A DNA stretch of 64,000 bases. Origin: Cinclus cinclus (Eukaryota > Chordata > Aves > Passeriformes > Cinclidae). Positions 1 through 14,217 of this stretch are shown piece after piece. The notes below the pieces were generated by a model. That model was not told the origin of the DNA, did not search any database, and was given only the letters and a program-made list of their open reading frames with translations. The translations under genes and the position numbers were made by a program. Positions within the stretch are counted from its first letter, which is position 1; each line of letters opens with the position of its first letter. The stretch spans positions 14,049,151 to 14,113,150 of the forward strand of contig NC_085052.1 of the NCBI RefSeq assembly GCF_963662255.1, written 5' to 3'.

Positions 1-1424
1 ACAGAGAAGCAGTCCCTAGAAGAAGGGAAGGTAAACACCCAAATGAGACTTCCCTTTGCCCTCATTATTGCTTTAAGCCTGTTATTTGGGAAGATGTGCC
101 AGTAATTAGGATTTATAGTGTAACTTCTAACTGAAGGGTGATAGCAGAGAGAGAGAGTGGTGCTGCAAAACAGGCCAATCTCTTGGGGGTTCATAAAAAT
201 ATTGCTTGTGGGTGCTAGAGAGATCAAGGTCTCTGCCTACAACCACATTGGAAATGCTTGGTCATAATCAAACTTGAACCACCAGTAGCTGGGCAATGCA
301 TCAGTTCAAGTTGCTGGCTTCTTCCAGCACAAATTTCATGTGATTTGGTATCAGTACTCTGTCATCATCACTCACATGGCTGTGAAGACAAATCACAATA
401 CCCCAGATGATGAAATTAGGACCAGGGTGCTAATCCTGAGCAACACTTTCTTGGCCTCACAGGGTGCCTCCCAGGAGAGCCTGCTGCAATACTGTCTGGG
501 ACTGGGCTGTGTTACTGAGGTTAATATGGTATTCATGGAGAGAGGAAGAACACAAATACAGGAGTAGTGGGAAAACTGGGGGGTTGCAGGTGGAAATGTA
601 TAGGCTAAGGAGAGGCATAATTTTATTACTGTACTTTTTCCTTTTTATATATGTATATATATATATTTATTTTTTTTTTAGACTGCTCTGAGCACTGCAC
701 AAGCCCCTTCATCTCAACTGCTTGCCCAGCTGTATTTTCCAGCCTGTTTTTTCACCACTGAACCTTCCCAGTGGGTCAGAGGCAAGTCTTGATCCATTCC
801 TCAAACTTACAAAAATGAATTTAGCCTATCAGGGCCCGTGGAGCCTCCTGGATGAGAGGATTCTACACAGCCACCGTGGTCCCCTGGAACTTGCAAAACA
901 CCTGGCACCTAAGGGAGCTCTCTAGGCAAAAACCTGGGAAGCCAAGAACCTGGAGGTTGATATTTTCTATATTTGAGCCTAATTGCCACACACAGAACAC
1001 CGGAAAATTATAAAATCTCACCAAACTAAAGAGCTTACAGATTATATGTTCACATATTTAGTTTGAAAAAAAAAAGTCTCACTTTCTTATTCACTTTGAT
1101 TTCCCTGGGACAGGAAATGCAGGCTTTGAATCTGGCTATAGCAAGGGGAAATTTGCAGATGAATAATATGGCTTTGCTCCTAGAAATACTGGCATAATGA
1201 CTCTGCAGTGAGATACCAAAGAACTTGAAGCTATTCAATTTATTCTAGTGACATATAGCATGCCAATCAACTCTTAAGCACCGGAATACATTACAAATAC
1301 TTTTTTTGGTAATTATACATTGCATTTTAATTTATCAAAGCCAGAGCAGTTTTTAGAGACAAAACGAAGCAAGACAAATGTATGCATTAGAAATAAGCCT
1401 CCTTTTTATACATACATACAGTGA

Positions 1425-1640
1425 AGGCAGTTAATCATTGGAACAATTTATCTGCATTGTGGATGATTCTCCATCACATGTTATCATTTTAAGGCTAGAA
1501 TGGAAAATTTTATTAAAATCTGCTCTGGTTCAACCAGAAGCTGTGAGTTTAAATCAGAAAATTCTAAATAAGATTTTTTGCTCAATGTTATTATGCAATA
1601 CAGACAAGATTATTGTATTAGTGCCTAGTGACCTTAACAG
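1425..1640 (+). mobile_element. Ancient CR1/L3-like LINE 3' fragment
   Basis: Contains the old CR1-type 3' signature: TTAATCATTGGAACAATTTA, then GTGGATGATTCTCCATCAC, then TCTGCTCTGGTTCAACCAGA. In translation the first part reads WNNL-like followed by VDDSPS, comparable to VVDSPSL of the CR1 ORF2 end. It lacks the young avian 3' tail, so it is an old copy. Confidence 0.7.
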
Positions 1641-3374
1641 TCAAGATTGATTGTAATGAGAGAGGTTTCCCATTAAAATAAATTCTATTAGGGGCATTAA
1701 ATGGTATTTCTTTGAACCACTCTGAAAATTTTTGCTTTGATACAGATATTCTTATTCAGTCAGTGTTTATTTAGGTATCAAAGGGTACTAAAACTAATCA
1801 TGGAACTTTTTGTTAACATATATTTAATATAGCACAATAGACTTACTGAAGCACGTAAAATATCTGAAGTTTATTAGAAGTTTAAAACCTAGTAAAACTA
1901 TGGATTACTAACTCACTGCTATGAATGCATTTGGGGATTTGATGGGATGTTGCAGGATATTAATTTCCACCCCTTCTCCATCAGAGCAGCAGGGTGAAGG
2001 GAAAGCTCCTCCAGTCCCTCTAACAACAGAGACAATGTATTAGAGCACAATAATGAATTTCTGCTGGACTTGCTGAGGTCTGGATGCATGAAGGTCCTTC
2101 TCCTCTGGTACACACATGTCCTCCACTAATACAAACAACCACTGACAAGAAGGAAAACTGAGCTTTGAGTCAGAACTAAAATAGGTAGGATAGTCAAATA
2201 TTAAATTAAACAGAGCTCTGGATCAAACTTTTCCACATTAGATTGAGCTCCAGCCCGTGCACACCACTCAACCTCTTTTAGACAACACAGACACAATCAG
2301 ATCTGATTCATATTCCAGCGAAGGATCAGCTCTTAATTCCCTTAAACGAAATCCAGACGCAAGGTGCCACATGTTCCTAGGCTTTGTGGATTCTTAAATA
2401 TTTTCCTTCTTCATGTACACGCTCGGGACACCTGAGTGCACACCACCCTGGAGCAGGCAGATGCACAAAGGTGGCTTCTGGCCAGGCATGCTCCTCTGCA
2501 GGGAGACATTGCAAGACTCTGCCTAGTTCTTGCTCAGCTAAAATGTGCTGCTATTTCCAGCTAAAAGGTGCTGCTATTTCAATTGGCCATGAACAGCCCA
2601 AAAGGACAATGAAGAATCAAGCATTGCCCACAGAAGCCAATCTCGTGGTGGACTCTTGTGCTCCCAGAGTTGCTTCTACCCCAGTCGTGTTGCAACGCCT
2701 TACATCTATGCATGGCCACTGCTCTGGTAATGTAAAACTGCCCAGCATCCAAGGGAAATATATATTTTCCCAACCAATCTACAGCTAAATTTTTCAGTGC
2801 TTCAGTCCAGCTGTGTTATATTCAAAGCTTTTTAACTTTGAGTCTGCAAAGAAATAGAGCTGGCCGGTGAGGAGCTATCAAATTATGCTGTTTTCTTAAT
2901 TTCCAAAACCTTTTGGTAGTTTATTCCTGTGTTGGGCAAGGAAGGAAGAGTTAAACCTGGACTAGTCCAGATCAGTAACTTCAGCTTTTCACATCAGCCT
3001 CAGCCTAATGGTTGGAAGAGCTGCACATCCTTACCCACTGATCTTCCTTCTGTCTTCATTAACCTACACTTACATGCCACAGGGAATCAACAATGGATAT
3101 GAGCTTGTTTCCAACCCCTCTAAGTTAAATCAGAGTGAAAGGAATTAAATAAATTAACGAAACTATTGAAGAGCACTGACTTGGTCCTTGAGGCTTTCTA
3201 CATGTTTTCTCTTCCCAGTTTGACAGACAGCTAGCTGTATTTATTTCTTTGTATATAATTTTTTCACCTATTTTGTAATTATTTCATCCAAACCAAATGT
3301 CCTTGCTTTGCTTTAGAGACAAGTACTACCTCACAGTCAAAATATATCAGAGCTATTGTTACCTTCCCAGATCA

Positions 3375-3600
3375 ATGGCTGTCAAAAAGGAAAACAAATT
3401 TATTCTTGACTGGCCTAGGTTAAACCAAGGTTTCTTGTCATCTTATCATCCTGGAAGTGTTTTTAAATTGGTTCATAATTTGTTCTAGTATCTTTCTCAT
3501 TATCAAACTGAAAACGACTGGTTTATAGTCACCCACGTCTCCCATCTCAGAGAAGAAGGATTATGCTTGTTGTGTTTTTTTTTTTTGCCAGGGCACAACC
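3375..3600 (-). mobile_element. Degenerate CR1 reverse-transcriptase fragment
   Basis: Read on the minus strand, the stretch around 3410-3545 translates to DYKPVVFSLIMRKILEQIMN, the counterpart of the CR1 RT segment NYRPVSLTS-x-GK-x-LEQI. Stops and frame breaks follow, so it is inactive. Confidence 0.65.
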
Positions 3601-6600
3601 TGCTCTCTATGGACTGCTAAAGGTGGCTTAATTACCTACATACTTTTCAAAACTGACCCTCTGATATCAAGGGCACAGGAAATCTGTGGAAGCAGTTTCT
3701 GGATAAGCAATTTCTCTGTCACCATCGGATGCCACCATGAGCAGAGCCGGAGCAGTGCCAGCAATGACAGCGTGGCTTCAGGCTACGGGTCTGAAAATGT
3801 GGGCTCACCAGAAGTTGTTTGCATGTGTTTGTCTGAAGTTAGGGAAAAAAAATAAAAAAGGAAAAAAGAAAGAACAAGAAGAGAAAATGAGCATTTTAAT
3901 TTCCCAATAAAATCTATGCCACAGTATGAGTCATTGTTTGCTTTTTTGCACTAGTTGGGAAAGTCCTTCTGGTTTTAATAACTAATACTGCTGAGTTCAA
4001 TAAAAAGAGCTTAATTTAATTTAATCCAAATCCTGATTAATGCCAGCTTCCCCTGGAATTTTATCTTTGTTTTAATTTGAGTCACTATGTTAAGGGGAAA
4101 AAAAAGACAGAAGGGGTAGAAGTCAATTAGTTCCTGTGCCTGTTCCTGGGCAAAACACTGGAAAATAGAAGATTGACAGGTACGGTCTGAAACTCTATTT
4201 TCCCCCATTCCTTGGGCTGACTTTCCCCTAAGAATGTAATGTTTGCTTAGTCTTAAAAAAGGAAGCTTAATGGCTCACAGCTCAGTTTGGAAAATAAAAT
4301 ATTCCAGGGCCAATTAGGATCAGATTTCTTTGCTGGAAGTATATTGCTTTTAATGTGTTAATATTCAAGAGATATGCTACTGTTTAATTGGACACAGAGA
4401 ACTCTTAAAGCTTGAGAGCTCTAACATGAAAACAGACAGCCTCAGTCATGGGCTCTGGAGTGGCTACAGAAGGAAATAATCTGGGATAAAATCTCTGATA
4501 AGAAGTTCTCGTCCTTTCCCTACAATTGTCTGCACATATGTTTATTCAGATTCATATCTTATACAAATAGCTAGTGCTAACAGATTTTTTTAGCTGGAAA
4601 GTTGAACATTCAAAAATCTAGGGTAGACGAGCTGCTGATACTGGAGTTCAACACCCTCTGTGGCTGCGGGGGGATTGGCTCTGCCCAGCATCACGCAGGA
4701 ATCCTGTGACAGCGCCAGGGTTAGGATCCAGTTCTCCCACATCCCTCACCAGTGCCTTAACTACAAGTAAACATTCCCTCTCTTTTGCAGCCCTCTATCT
4801 TATTCTGTGCAAGGAGTAAGCCAAGGTCCTGCCAAGCCAATAGTTTTTAATTACATGATCGCATACTCTTGTAATGCATATATGCAGGGGAACTGAATTA
4901 AGGGTGCATGAGCCTGGGTATTTTCCAACTTGTGTATTACTGATTTCTGCAGCTTTAAAGGGAAGGTTTTGGATATGTTGTCTATGATTACTTTTCATTA
5001 CAGCAACAAGACAAATAGAAATGAAATTATGCAAACATACAGGACTACTTGCAAAAGTCTGTAGCAGAACTGTAACTCAGAATCTTAAAGGAGCAACATT
5101 GGCCTCCATCACCTTAGCAAACAGAGCAGCTTCTGGGACAGCTGAAGCATTAATTACATAACAGGAGCTTCACTACATATGGGCTTTAGGTGGTTTTTTC
5201 CCTCCCAGTAGTCAGGGATGCTGGAAATTAGCAAGTCTGAATCATTTGTTGTGCTGGAAGCATTCGGCAGCACTCTGGCATTGGCAGGCACTGCATGTTC
5301 ATTCTCATACGCTGCTTGAACAAGAACTAATTTTTTTGTGTGTTAGAGACCAGCAAAAGTATGAGCAAATGTTGCACAGAGACAGGGGAAAACACTTTTC
5401 TGGATTTACTTGTTCCCATCTTCCCAAGCTGCCAAGACAAAGGAAGGGTCCCAGACATCATCCACTTCTCCCTTCGGAGACCCAGTTCCAGCCCTCATCC
5501 TCCTCCTGCTTAGGTGAACACAAAGAAAAAACAGACAAGATACACGACTTAAGAAAAGGGTCAAAAAAATGGATTAAGAAATTAAAGTGTCAATAATTAG
5601 CTTTTCAAGAAAAAAAAATTTCAAAGGAAGAATGAAAACCATGTCAGTAGAGAAGTATATACAGGACTTTGAGTCCTCAGTTGAGCACAGAGTAGTTGAC
5701 CAAACTCATTACTCAGAAGGGGGACTCATGGGAAGTGGGGGCTACCATCACCATCAGCCTGGCTGAAAAACAGCCAGAGTGAACCATCTGCACCCTGCAG
5801 ATCCCTAGAGTGACTTAGGCTTTTCTGAGCACACCAGCAAGAATGGGAAATGGATTCTAGGCACTGCCCCTGTACCTTCTAGGAAATTCCTTCCCTGTGG
5901 TTGTTGGGTAACTCTTCTCTAATAAAAATTAAACAAACAAATGTAATAAAGAATTTTATTCAGAGTAGAGGCCAATTTAATAGTAATGGCAGCATTAAGG
6001 TCCTGAAAGGGTATTGAATTACAGAGCAGTAAAGCCACAGAAAACAGCCTCTAGTTCTAAAATAACCACAGGTGCCAAAATTAAGGAGGACCAAATTACC
6101 AGCCTGTTTCCAGTGTTGGTCTGCAAATACTCAACACAACATGAAAAATGAATAGCAAGTGATTGGCTTTATATTAAGAAAAAGTTGCTTGAATGTATTA
6201 AATGTGCTTCATTGTGCAATTTCTATATTTGCTCTGTTCCCCAAACCAGAATTATTCACCTAATGGATAGATTAATGAGATGACACTAAGCAGAAGGGGA
6301 AGGTCGACTATAATCAGAGCACTTGCAGACAGTGTTTATAAAAGTTATTTAACAACACCACGGATGAGTAGACTGAACTTACAGCTAAAATGCTTCTAGG
6401 AGGGGCTGAGCACCTGCACTTCTCAGCACACATGAGAGCTTTAAACCAAACCAAACCTGCCTTTGTGTGAAGGATGGCAATTGTGGATGACAGAGAATGA
6501 GATTTCCTGTCAACTGACCTCCCACCTCCCAGGTGAAGGGAAGCTGAGCCAGCCTTTGGTAGCATCACTGTTCAATTTGAAAGAGCACATTTTCCTTGCC

Positions 6601-7924
6601 TGGAAATGTAAAATTTGGATTCAATGTGCTAGCTGCCTGTGCAGCCATGTGAGGCAGTATAATGGCACATGAAAGAAAAGGTCAAATTTACTAAGTGTTG
6701 AGGAGGTGTCATCAAGAGTCACATATTACTTCAAGATGTGTTTTCAGCAGCAGAGCCTGCATGAGCCCCCCTCACACAGAAATCTCTTCTGCCCACTGGG
6801 AGTTGGAGAATTCCTCCCAGCTTGGGTGGAAGTTGCTGATCTCCACAGGCTTGCAGAAGATCAGTCTTTTTCCTGCTCCATTTTCCCCTAAAATGCCACA
6901 AAATGCAACCAAACTGATGGGAATGAGCCTCTGGCAAACCCCCGTGCTTCTTTCTTTCCCATTTGTAGAACTCTGCATGTTACCTCCAGCAATTAAGCTT
7001 TTTCAGATTGTATCCCACATCATCCAAGGAGCTGCTTTCACCTCCCTCAGCTTTCATTCTCTTCAACTTGAGTTATCAGTTGCCTTTCACCAGTGGTAGC
7101 AGCCAGGGATGGGGGAACCAGATTTTTACCTCTCTCCAGCCCCTTCAGAAGTGCTCCAAACATTTTCAACCTCTTTGGTTCCTGACCCATTAACACACTT
7201 CTCTGTCTCTGCATTTTCCATTGAGGAGGACAGCACTGCTGGGAATTGCCTGCCCAGGCTCAGGAAGTCCGGCCGGCAGCACTGGTTCCACACAGCACGA
7301 CACCTCTTCCTCAGGGTTGTCTTCCTCACTGCCATGCCCCCCTTCTTTGCAGATAAAACCTCCACCAGCACAACTGTCAGCAGCAAGAACAATGTGCTAA
7401 GGCAAGCACCGAGGCAAGCAGAGAAGCCATAACGTTCTCTGCAGGGTAAACATGAGCTAAAATCCAGAGTCACATAAATCACAGGGATACATGCAGCTCT
7501 GAGGGAAGAGGAGGAAAAGGAGGGACTAATTTTTTTTGCACCAGTCCTGGAGGCTCCTTCCTGAGATCAGAGCAACTCATCCAGAGGCACTGGTGAGGCA
7601 CTGCCTGATCTGACCAAGGGCAAGGAGCTGGTTAGGAAGACAGGTGAGGCATATTTTTGCAGATATCTGCTCCTGGGCTCCTTCCCAAGAGTTTTCATCC
7701 TCATGACTAGCTAACACTACTTTTCTGCAGTGGGAGAGCTGAAGCCAAAATGAAAAGCCCCTCTGTTTGATCCACCTCTTACAGAAGGTGGCTTTTGCTT
7801 TTCATTCAGGCTCTACATCACACTTCTCAGGGCAGACCTGCAGCTACAGCCACAGCAGAGATTCAGGAGAGATGAGGGGCTGACCTGAGGATGTCTGGTT
7901 GACTCTTCACAGGACATGAGTGCC

Positions 7925-8000
7925 CTAAAGATTTCATGGCTGGGCAGTTGGAGCTCGATGATCTTTAAGGTCCCTTGCCACCCAAACCATTATGTGACTG
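7925..8000 (+). mobile_element. Short avian CR1 3' end
   Basis: Includes GATGATCTTTAAGGTCCCTT followed by CCACCCAAACCATTATGTGA, the characteristic end of avian CR1 copies. Only the last roughly 75 bases are recognisable. A further CR1-like tail, TTCTGTGATTCTGTGA, lies at about 8271-8286. Confidence 0.75.
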
Positions 8001-9721
8001 ATAAATACTCCAGTGTATAATATAACTTATATGGTAGCAGCTCTTGTCATAAATTGAAGGATAGGGAAACAGGAGCTAGACACAGGGTAGTACATCACTA
8101 CAGCTGTGACAGTGACACAGGGGCAACTTGTGGGAGTCCCACACGAGCATTTACTGGGGTAAAGTATTAGTATCAAATTTTAAAAGCTCAAGCATTTTTA
8201 TGCATTGAAGCCAGCATTTTCAGAAGACTAAATTCATTAGTCATATCAGATGAAGCATCCAACTCAGAATATTCTGTGATTCTGTGAAATGTTCACTGAG
8301 TGGGGTGGAAACTGGGGTTGGCTGGGCATATCAAAGAACAATTCCCATGCCCAAGTTTCCAGTAAGTAAATGTGCTTTGCATTATGTATCCTCAAGTCCA
8401 GCTTGAGAATTTCACATTATTTGGGTGTTGAAGGAACTTTGAGCTTTGCACAAACAGTAATACAGATATTTCAGTATTAACTCACTTTCAATTTTCTGAT
8501 AATCTCTGCCTGACAAAAAATAGCAGACAAAAATATAATTGCAGCAAGATGCTGAAATAGTGAACAACAGTTTTTTCCTTAATTCAGTAGCCTCACGTTT
8601 TATGTGCTTATCTGAACTTAACATCCATGAGTACTGTGTGTTAGTTTAACCTATTTTGCAAAGCTCAGGAGAAAAGATTAATTTGGCTCTCTTACAGGTC
8701 TCTCCACTGGTTGAATATGCTTTGCTTCAAAAAAGACATAGCAGGAAATCCAGGAAATTGCAAGAAAAAAAAGACATTAAGGCCATGCCATGTGTGATGT
8801 TTCTGATACCTACAGAGAGAAGGTGACTTACAAAATTTCCAATCATTAAACAGATATAGAAAGAAAGGCATTTTTTGGTTATGTAGGAAGCAAACAACTG
8901 GAAGTAGTGTTCCTAAATACTCTAAAACAGTAAAGGTGAAATATTTATTTTAAATTAGCAGTATACTTGCACTTACTTTTTTTATTTCTTCATTTACATT
9001 GTTAGTACAAGACCAGGGAAGTTTTGAAAATCTTGTTAAATAGCAGTTGAGAATGGGTTTGTTCAAACCTAGTAATATATTTGAATCCAAATATAAGAAT
9101 CTGTGTTACCTCCCTGCAAGGGATCATCACCAGTCAAACCAGCCCTGGTATTCATGTATCTGAGCTGTGCTGAAGGTATAGGACATTTGCTTCCAGAGAC
9201 TTTTCAGAGCTCTCCTGATTCTTCTGTGTTTTCTTAATCTCTACCTGTAATTGGAGAATTATTCTTTTCCTCTATTTATTTGAAAACAAACTGTGCATGT
9301 TTGCATCCATGATCACTTTGGTCAGGCATTGTGCAAGTGGAAGTGCCACCCATCTCATTCCAGGCACTTGGGACTTAAGGATGGGGTTATCCAGATGTCT
9401 GATGACGGACACAAGGCTCCCAGTTCAGCCTCCCTCTACTTCTTCCCACTGCAGCCTCCCCAGTCGTCACCAGGGCAACACAGGCTGGGCAACAACACAA
9501 TTGTCAGTGGTAAGTGCTGAAAGAACCCTCCCACCAAGACTGGGAATGTTGATGTACCCAGTGCACTTTGAGAAGTACTGTCTGTACACATAGGATGGCA
9601 TAAATCCCCCAAACTGCTCCAGACAGGGGACCAGGTGTACAAGAAACCATAGTTATCATCTTATATAACCATACATAGTTGAAAAGGGAGTGTCCCACAT
9701 CCCTTATTTCTTCCCAAGATG

Positions 9722-9860
9722 TCACAGAATTCATAGAATTCACAGAATGACTAGATTGGAAGAGACCTTCAAGATCTTCAAGTCCAACCCATGCCCTAAC
9801 ATCTCAACTAGACCATGGCACCAAGTGCCACATCCAGTCTTCTTTTAAAAGTCAAGAGGC
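9722..9860 (-). mobile_element. Avian CR1 3' fragment, minus orientation
   Basis: Starts with the reversed tail (TCACAGAATTCATAGAATTC), then GATTGGAAGAGACCTTCAAG, then AGACCATGGCACCAAGTGCC. This is the complement order of a 5'-truncated CR1 3' end. Confidence 0.85.
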
Positions 9861-12271
9861 TCCAAATTAGAGGACAGGGATAGAAGATGCTCGAAGTGCA
9901 TATGGATAGCACATTTTGAATAGTTTGGTACTAGTACATAACGTGATTTCCCCCCCTTGCTTTATGTAGATACACATTGATAGAGTAGTCAACCTTCAAA
10001 CCCCCCTTCCAGGGACAGCCACATCCCAGGGAATAACTCTGGTAGAAAGTGGCTCATTGCACACACAATACAGTGATGCTGCAAACATACATCAACTCTG
10101 ATGCACCAGATGTGCTCTGTGTGTATCCAGATGTGCTCCTGTTTGAAGTCTCTAGTATTCCCCAGCTGCACTTGTGACTCATCAGGTCACATGCCAGAGT
10201 AGCTCCCAAGTTGTGATATCCCCATGGCACACTTGGGTGACACATGCTGAGGGATTTCTCAGGCACCTATAGAGTGATTCTACCCTCCCAGGGAGCAGAG
10301 CACCCTTCCTGCTCATGCACAATGGCACCATATTTCTCATGAAGCAGCATTTAAGGGCAAAAGTAGCTCTGCTTCATCCTATCAAGGTCAAAGCTAGAAG
10401 CAGTGTATTGCAATATGGAGAGTTACACAGAAGTAGCATCACAGATGCACAGTTAACGACTGCCGGAAACTGAGATCCGTGATTTGCTGTTGGCTGATTT
10501 CTTCCCCATGGTATCACCCAGCCATTCAGGTTGAGAATGGGTTGTGGACAAAAACCTTTTGCCAGAGTGTGCTCTGAAGAAATAACCTCGGTTTGGAATA
10601 CAGCCTGTGAATATCTGCTCATTCAGTTCCAGCAAAACACTGGAGGGAAGTGAATCTTCAAATACTTTCTGGTCTCTCCTACTCTTTTTCCGGTTGCTCA
10701 GTTTGGAGATGGTAACAAATTTCACTGTTTCTCTCTTCTTCCATCATCTGCTTAGGAGCCTACTCTCTGCTTGCTCACAGTAACACTGATGTTCACAGTT
10801 CTGTCCAGAAAGCCAGGTGTTCACATCTCCATGTGGAAGAGGAAAGATTGCTTGTTTCAGCCCAAAAAATTTTGCTGTATCTTCCCTGATTTACCTTTCC
10901 AGTTCAGACAACTCCACTGATGCATTAAGCTTCCCATCAATTTCCATAGGATTCAAGAAACAGTTACCCTCTAGCAACCAATACATCTTCAACTGTGTGT
11001 TGAGGTCAGGCACCAGGCCGGTAGAATAAACACATTAGGGAGGGTGAGCAGAACCATGCCCACATCCAGAAGGGATCCCAGCAGGGTTTTGGGATGGGTT
11101 TTGGGCCAGCCATGGAAGATCAGCTGGGAGGTGACCTTCAACAAGTTAGGGAGTGAAGAAAAAAAGCCAGGTGCCCAGTGTCATCCAGCAATCAGGGTTA
11201 CATGAGGCACCTATGCCCTTCTTTCATGATGCCAGCACTCAGCTCCTGGCAGGAGCTTGGAGGGATTTTACCATTTGGCCAAGCACAAAGCCAGAAGGAC
11301 AGGGGCAAGCAGGAGGATGTGTGAGTGAGCAACATCCCTGCATGTCCCACAGTCTGCAGTGAGTCATCAGTCATGACTTGTACCAGAATTCCTAGGGACA
11401 ATCCTGCTGGTGAAACGCTCCTGACTCTGGAAGCCTTAGCATAGGTCTCACGGTATGTTAATCCCACCACATAGATCTGAGAAGCATATAAACACCATCA
11501 TCTTCACCACTGCTTGGCACATCATAAATACAACTGCTTGAAGCTGGCTGTTGGACACTCTTCCAGGCAATGGTGCTGTAAATTCAGAGGGCAGGAGAGT
11601 CTGCACAGGAACAGCCCAGGAAAGAGCAGGAGACAGCTGTTTCGTTTCTACTTCTTACAGGAAAATATTTCCATGAAGTGTAATGTTTGGAAAATGTCTA
11701 ACAACCCAGTCCATGCTTTCTACAGATTATGTGGACTTAGCGTTTCTCTTGTCTATACTGGGATAGATGAATAGAGAGATAAAAGGAGGCATGAAAATAT
11801 AAGACAGTTGGAATGCAGGAGAATCTACAGAATGTGCGAAAAATGTAGGAAAAACTAAATAAAAAAGGAGAAGACAAATGAGATATTGTCAAGGCAGCCA
11901 GTGAAGCAGCAGGGTCCCAGTTCAGAGGTGGAATCATTAAACGACGAATGAGGCAGCTCTTACGAAAAGCCTACATAATTTTTTAACCCTGGAATTCACT
12001 AGGGGGAGTGTGTGGTCAAGGGTGAATGCCAGAATAAATCTGTTTACCAGAAGAAATGGGGAATGCATTGGGAGTTCAGTCACCCTAGAGACAGGGGCTC
12101 AGGGAGAGAGGCAGCTTCTGCTCCAACCACACCCAGGACATGTCACCCAGCAGCTGGGAAGGAAAAGTGGGAGGCATCTACCCCACATCACACCCAGCAG
12201 CGGCTCTGGGAGAACAGGTTTACTCACTTCCAGAGTCAGGACAAAATATCATGGCCCTGTTAGTGAGAAGC

Positions 12272-12295
12272 AAAAAAAAAAAAAAAAAAAAAAAA
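12272..12295 (+). repeat. A24 homopolymer
   Basis: Twenty-four uninterrupted A residues. No polyadenylation signal lies just upstream and I saw no coding retrocopy, so I call it a simple tract only. Confidence 0.9.
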
Positions 12296-14019
12296 TGCCA
12301 CAGAGTAAAATCCAGTGAATTTGCTTGTGTTTTACCTGGGGAAAACTATTAAACCTTCCTCCCTTTCCTTCTCCTGCTTGTCACAAAAATCTGGGATCCT
12401 GATCCAGAAAAGCCACAGTGCCAACACAGCAGCTTCCACGCCAGTGCCATTCCTTCCATGTCCCAAGTGCAAGTGATCAGCACGTCAGATAAATGTTAGA
12501 GCAGCCCTGCTGCAAAGAGGAAATAGGAAGATACAGATCCCCATGGAGACCTGTGCTGAGAGGGGATTGAGGAGCCCAGCAAGGAAGCACAGAAATCAAG
12601 AAGAAAAAGGAATTGCCTCAAAGCAAGACCACAAGACAAAGAGCCTTCTTACTGATCCTGATGGAAAATAGTCCCATGGAGGAAGGGAATGCAAAGGACT
12701 AGGACAGTCTGACAGGGATTTCCAAAGTATGCATGCTTGTACAGAGCAGCCTGTGCATGTGCAGCAAGCCTCATCCTAAACCTCTGTGGGCCTACCAGGA
12801 GACACACACCAACTCCTCCTTGAGATCCTGCATTTCCTGCAAGAGCACTAAAAGCAATTGCATCACTCATGCACAGTTGCCCATCCAAAATATCCTGAGT
12901 TCAATCCCTTGCACATAAAAGTATCACTGATTTACAGGCAAGGAACAACTCAAGACTCCTATGCATGGGGGCATATCCTACATTTCCAGACATTTGGCAG
13001 CCCCTCAGGATTCCTGCATCTGTGGACACATCTGGGCTTCCCAGACACAGGGCAGTGCAGAGTTTCTGTGCACGCACAGCAGCATGCAAGGCCAGGAGAC
13101 ACATGAATTCCCCCAAGTCTGGCTAGACAGTGACAGACAAGAGAACACATCTGGGGAAACCTGGACAGTTGGTCATGTGAAGAGCAGACTAGCCCAGAGT
13201 AGCCAGCAGAGGAAGCTGGTGGCATCAGAGGTGACAGACAGGCACGGCAGCTTGGGTTCTTTTCCACACACCTTCTACCTGAGGGTAAACTGGCATTTGT
13301 ATCTCTTGGGGACAAGAATGAAAAACTTGTGCTGCTTCTGAACTGTCCTGTCCTCAGAAAGAGAAACACGAGGCATGGAGCTACTCCCAGTCCCTGTGGG
13401 GCTGCCAGAAATAACACAAACCTAACGTCTCACACCAGCTGGCGAAGAGGACTAATCTGGCTTCAGGAACTGCTTGAAAGAGAGCCAAGCCTCCCATCCA
13501 GTTCTCATGGCCCCCTCCACCTCCCTGCAGACCCAGTTCCTTTTCTGGCATGATGGTATCCTCAGTGCTCAGCTGACAGCAAGCTGCTCCTCACTAACCG
13601 TTCTGCTGACCCACCCTGCCACATATTCCTTGGTGGGGCTCCTCTGCACTTTTTCCATCCCAGACACAGAACAACAGGCCTGGCTCTCTGGTGGCCAGAC
13701 CAGAGGGTGGTGGGGTACTGGAAATGGCAGGAAACCCCATCTGTCCCTCCATCCTGGTCCCTGTCATTGCTGCTGCACCTCCTCCCTTGAATTAGGCATC
13801 TCAAGAGATTCCCTGCCCGTGAACCTGCATTTCTCTCCATTCTATCAACAACATGTATACTTTTTGAACCTCCAGCTCCAAGGTCTGCGCTCCTCTGTAG
13901 AAGAGGAGTTTGGCCGTAATTCTAAATATTTTTTTAAATTTCTTTTTTCAAATGCAATATAATGACCAGACCAGATGCATCAGCAACTTAATAACTAGAT
14001 TTGTCTGCATTTATAATGA

Positions 14020-14217
14020 GGGTGCTGAGACACTTGCACAGTTTGCCCAGAGAAATTTTGGATGCCCTATTCCTAAAAGTGTTCACAGCCAGGTTGGATG
14101 GGGCTTTGAGCAACCTGGTTTAGCAAAAGGTGTCCCTGGCCATGACAGGTGGGCTGGACAAGATGACCTCAAAAAGGTCCCTTCCAACCTAAACCATTCC
14201 ATGTTTCCATGATTCTT
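14020..14217 (+). mobile_element. Avian CR1 3' fragment
   Basis: Shows the CR1 3' segment TTTGCCCAGAGAAATTTTGG, then AGGTTGGATGGGGCTTTGAG, then AAAAAGGTCCCTTCCAACCT and the end AACCATTCCATG...CCATGATTCT. Truncated at the 5' side, as is normal for CR1 insertions. Confidence 0.9.

Noticed and set aside
7126..7482. 118-codon minus-strand frame with a transmembrane-like stretch
   Set aside because: It starts with GTG; the first ATG lies after the hydrophobic segment. No homologue recognised and no splice support.
12000..12295. Processed retrocopy ending in the A24 tract
   Set aside because: No coding similarity, no nearby upstream polyadenylation signal and no target-site duplication visible.
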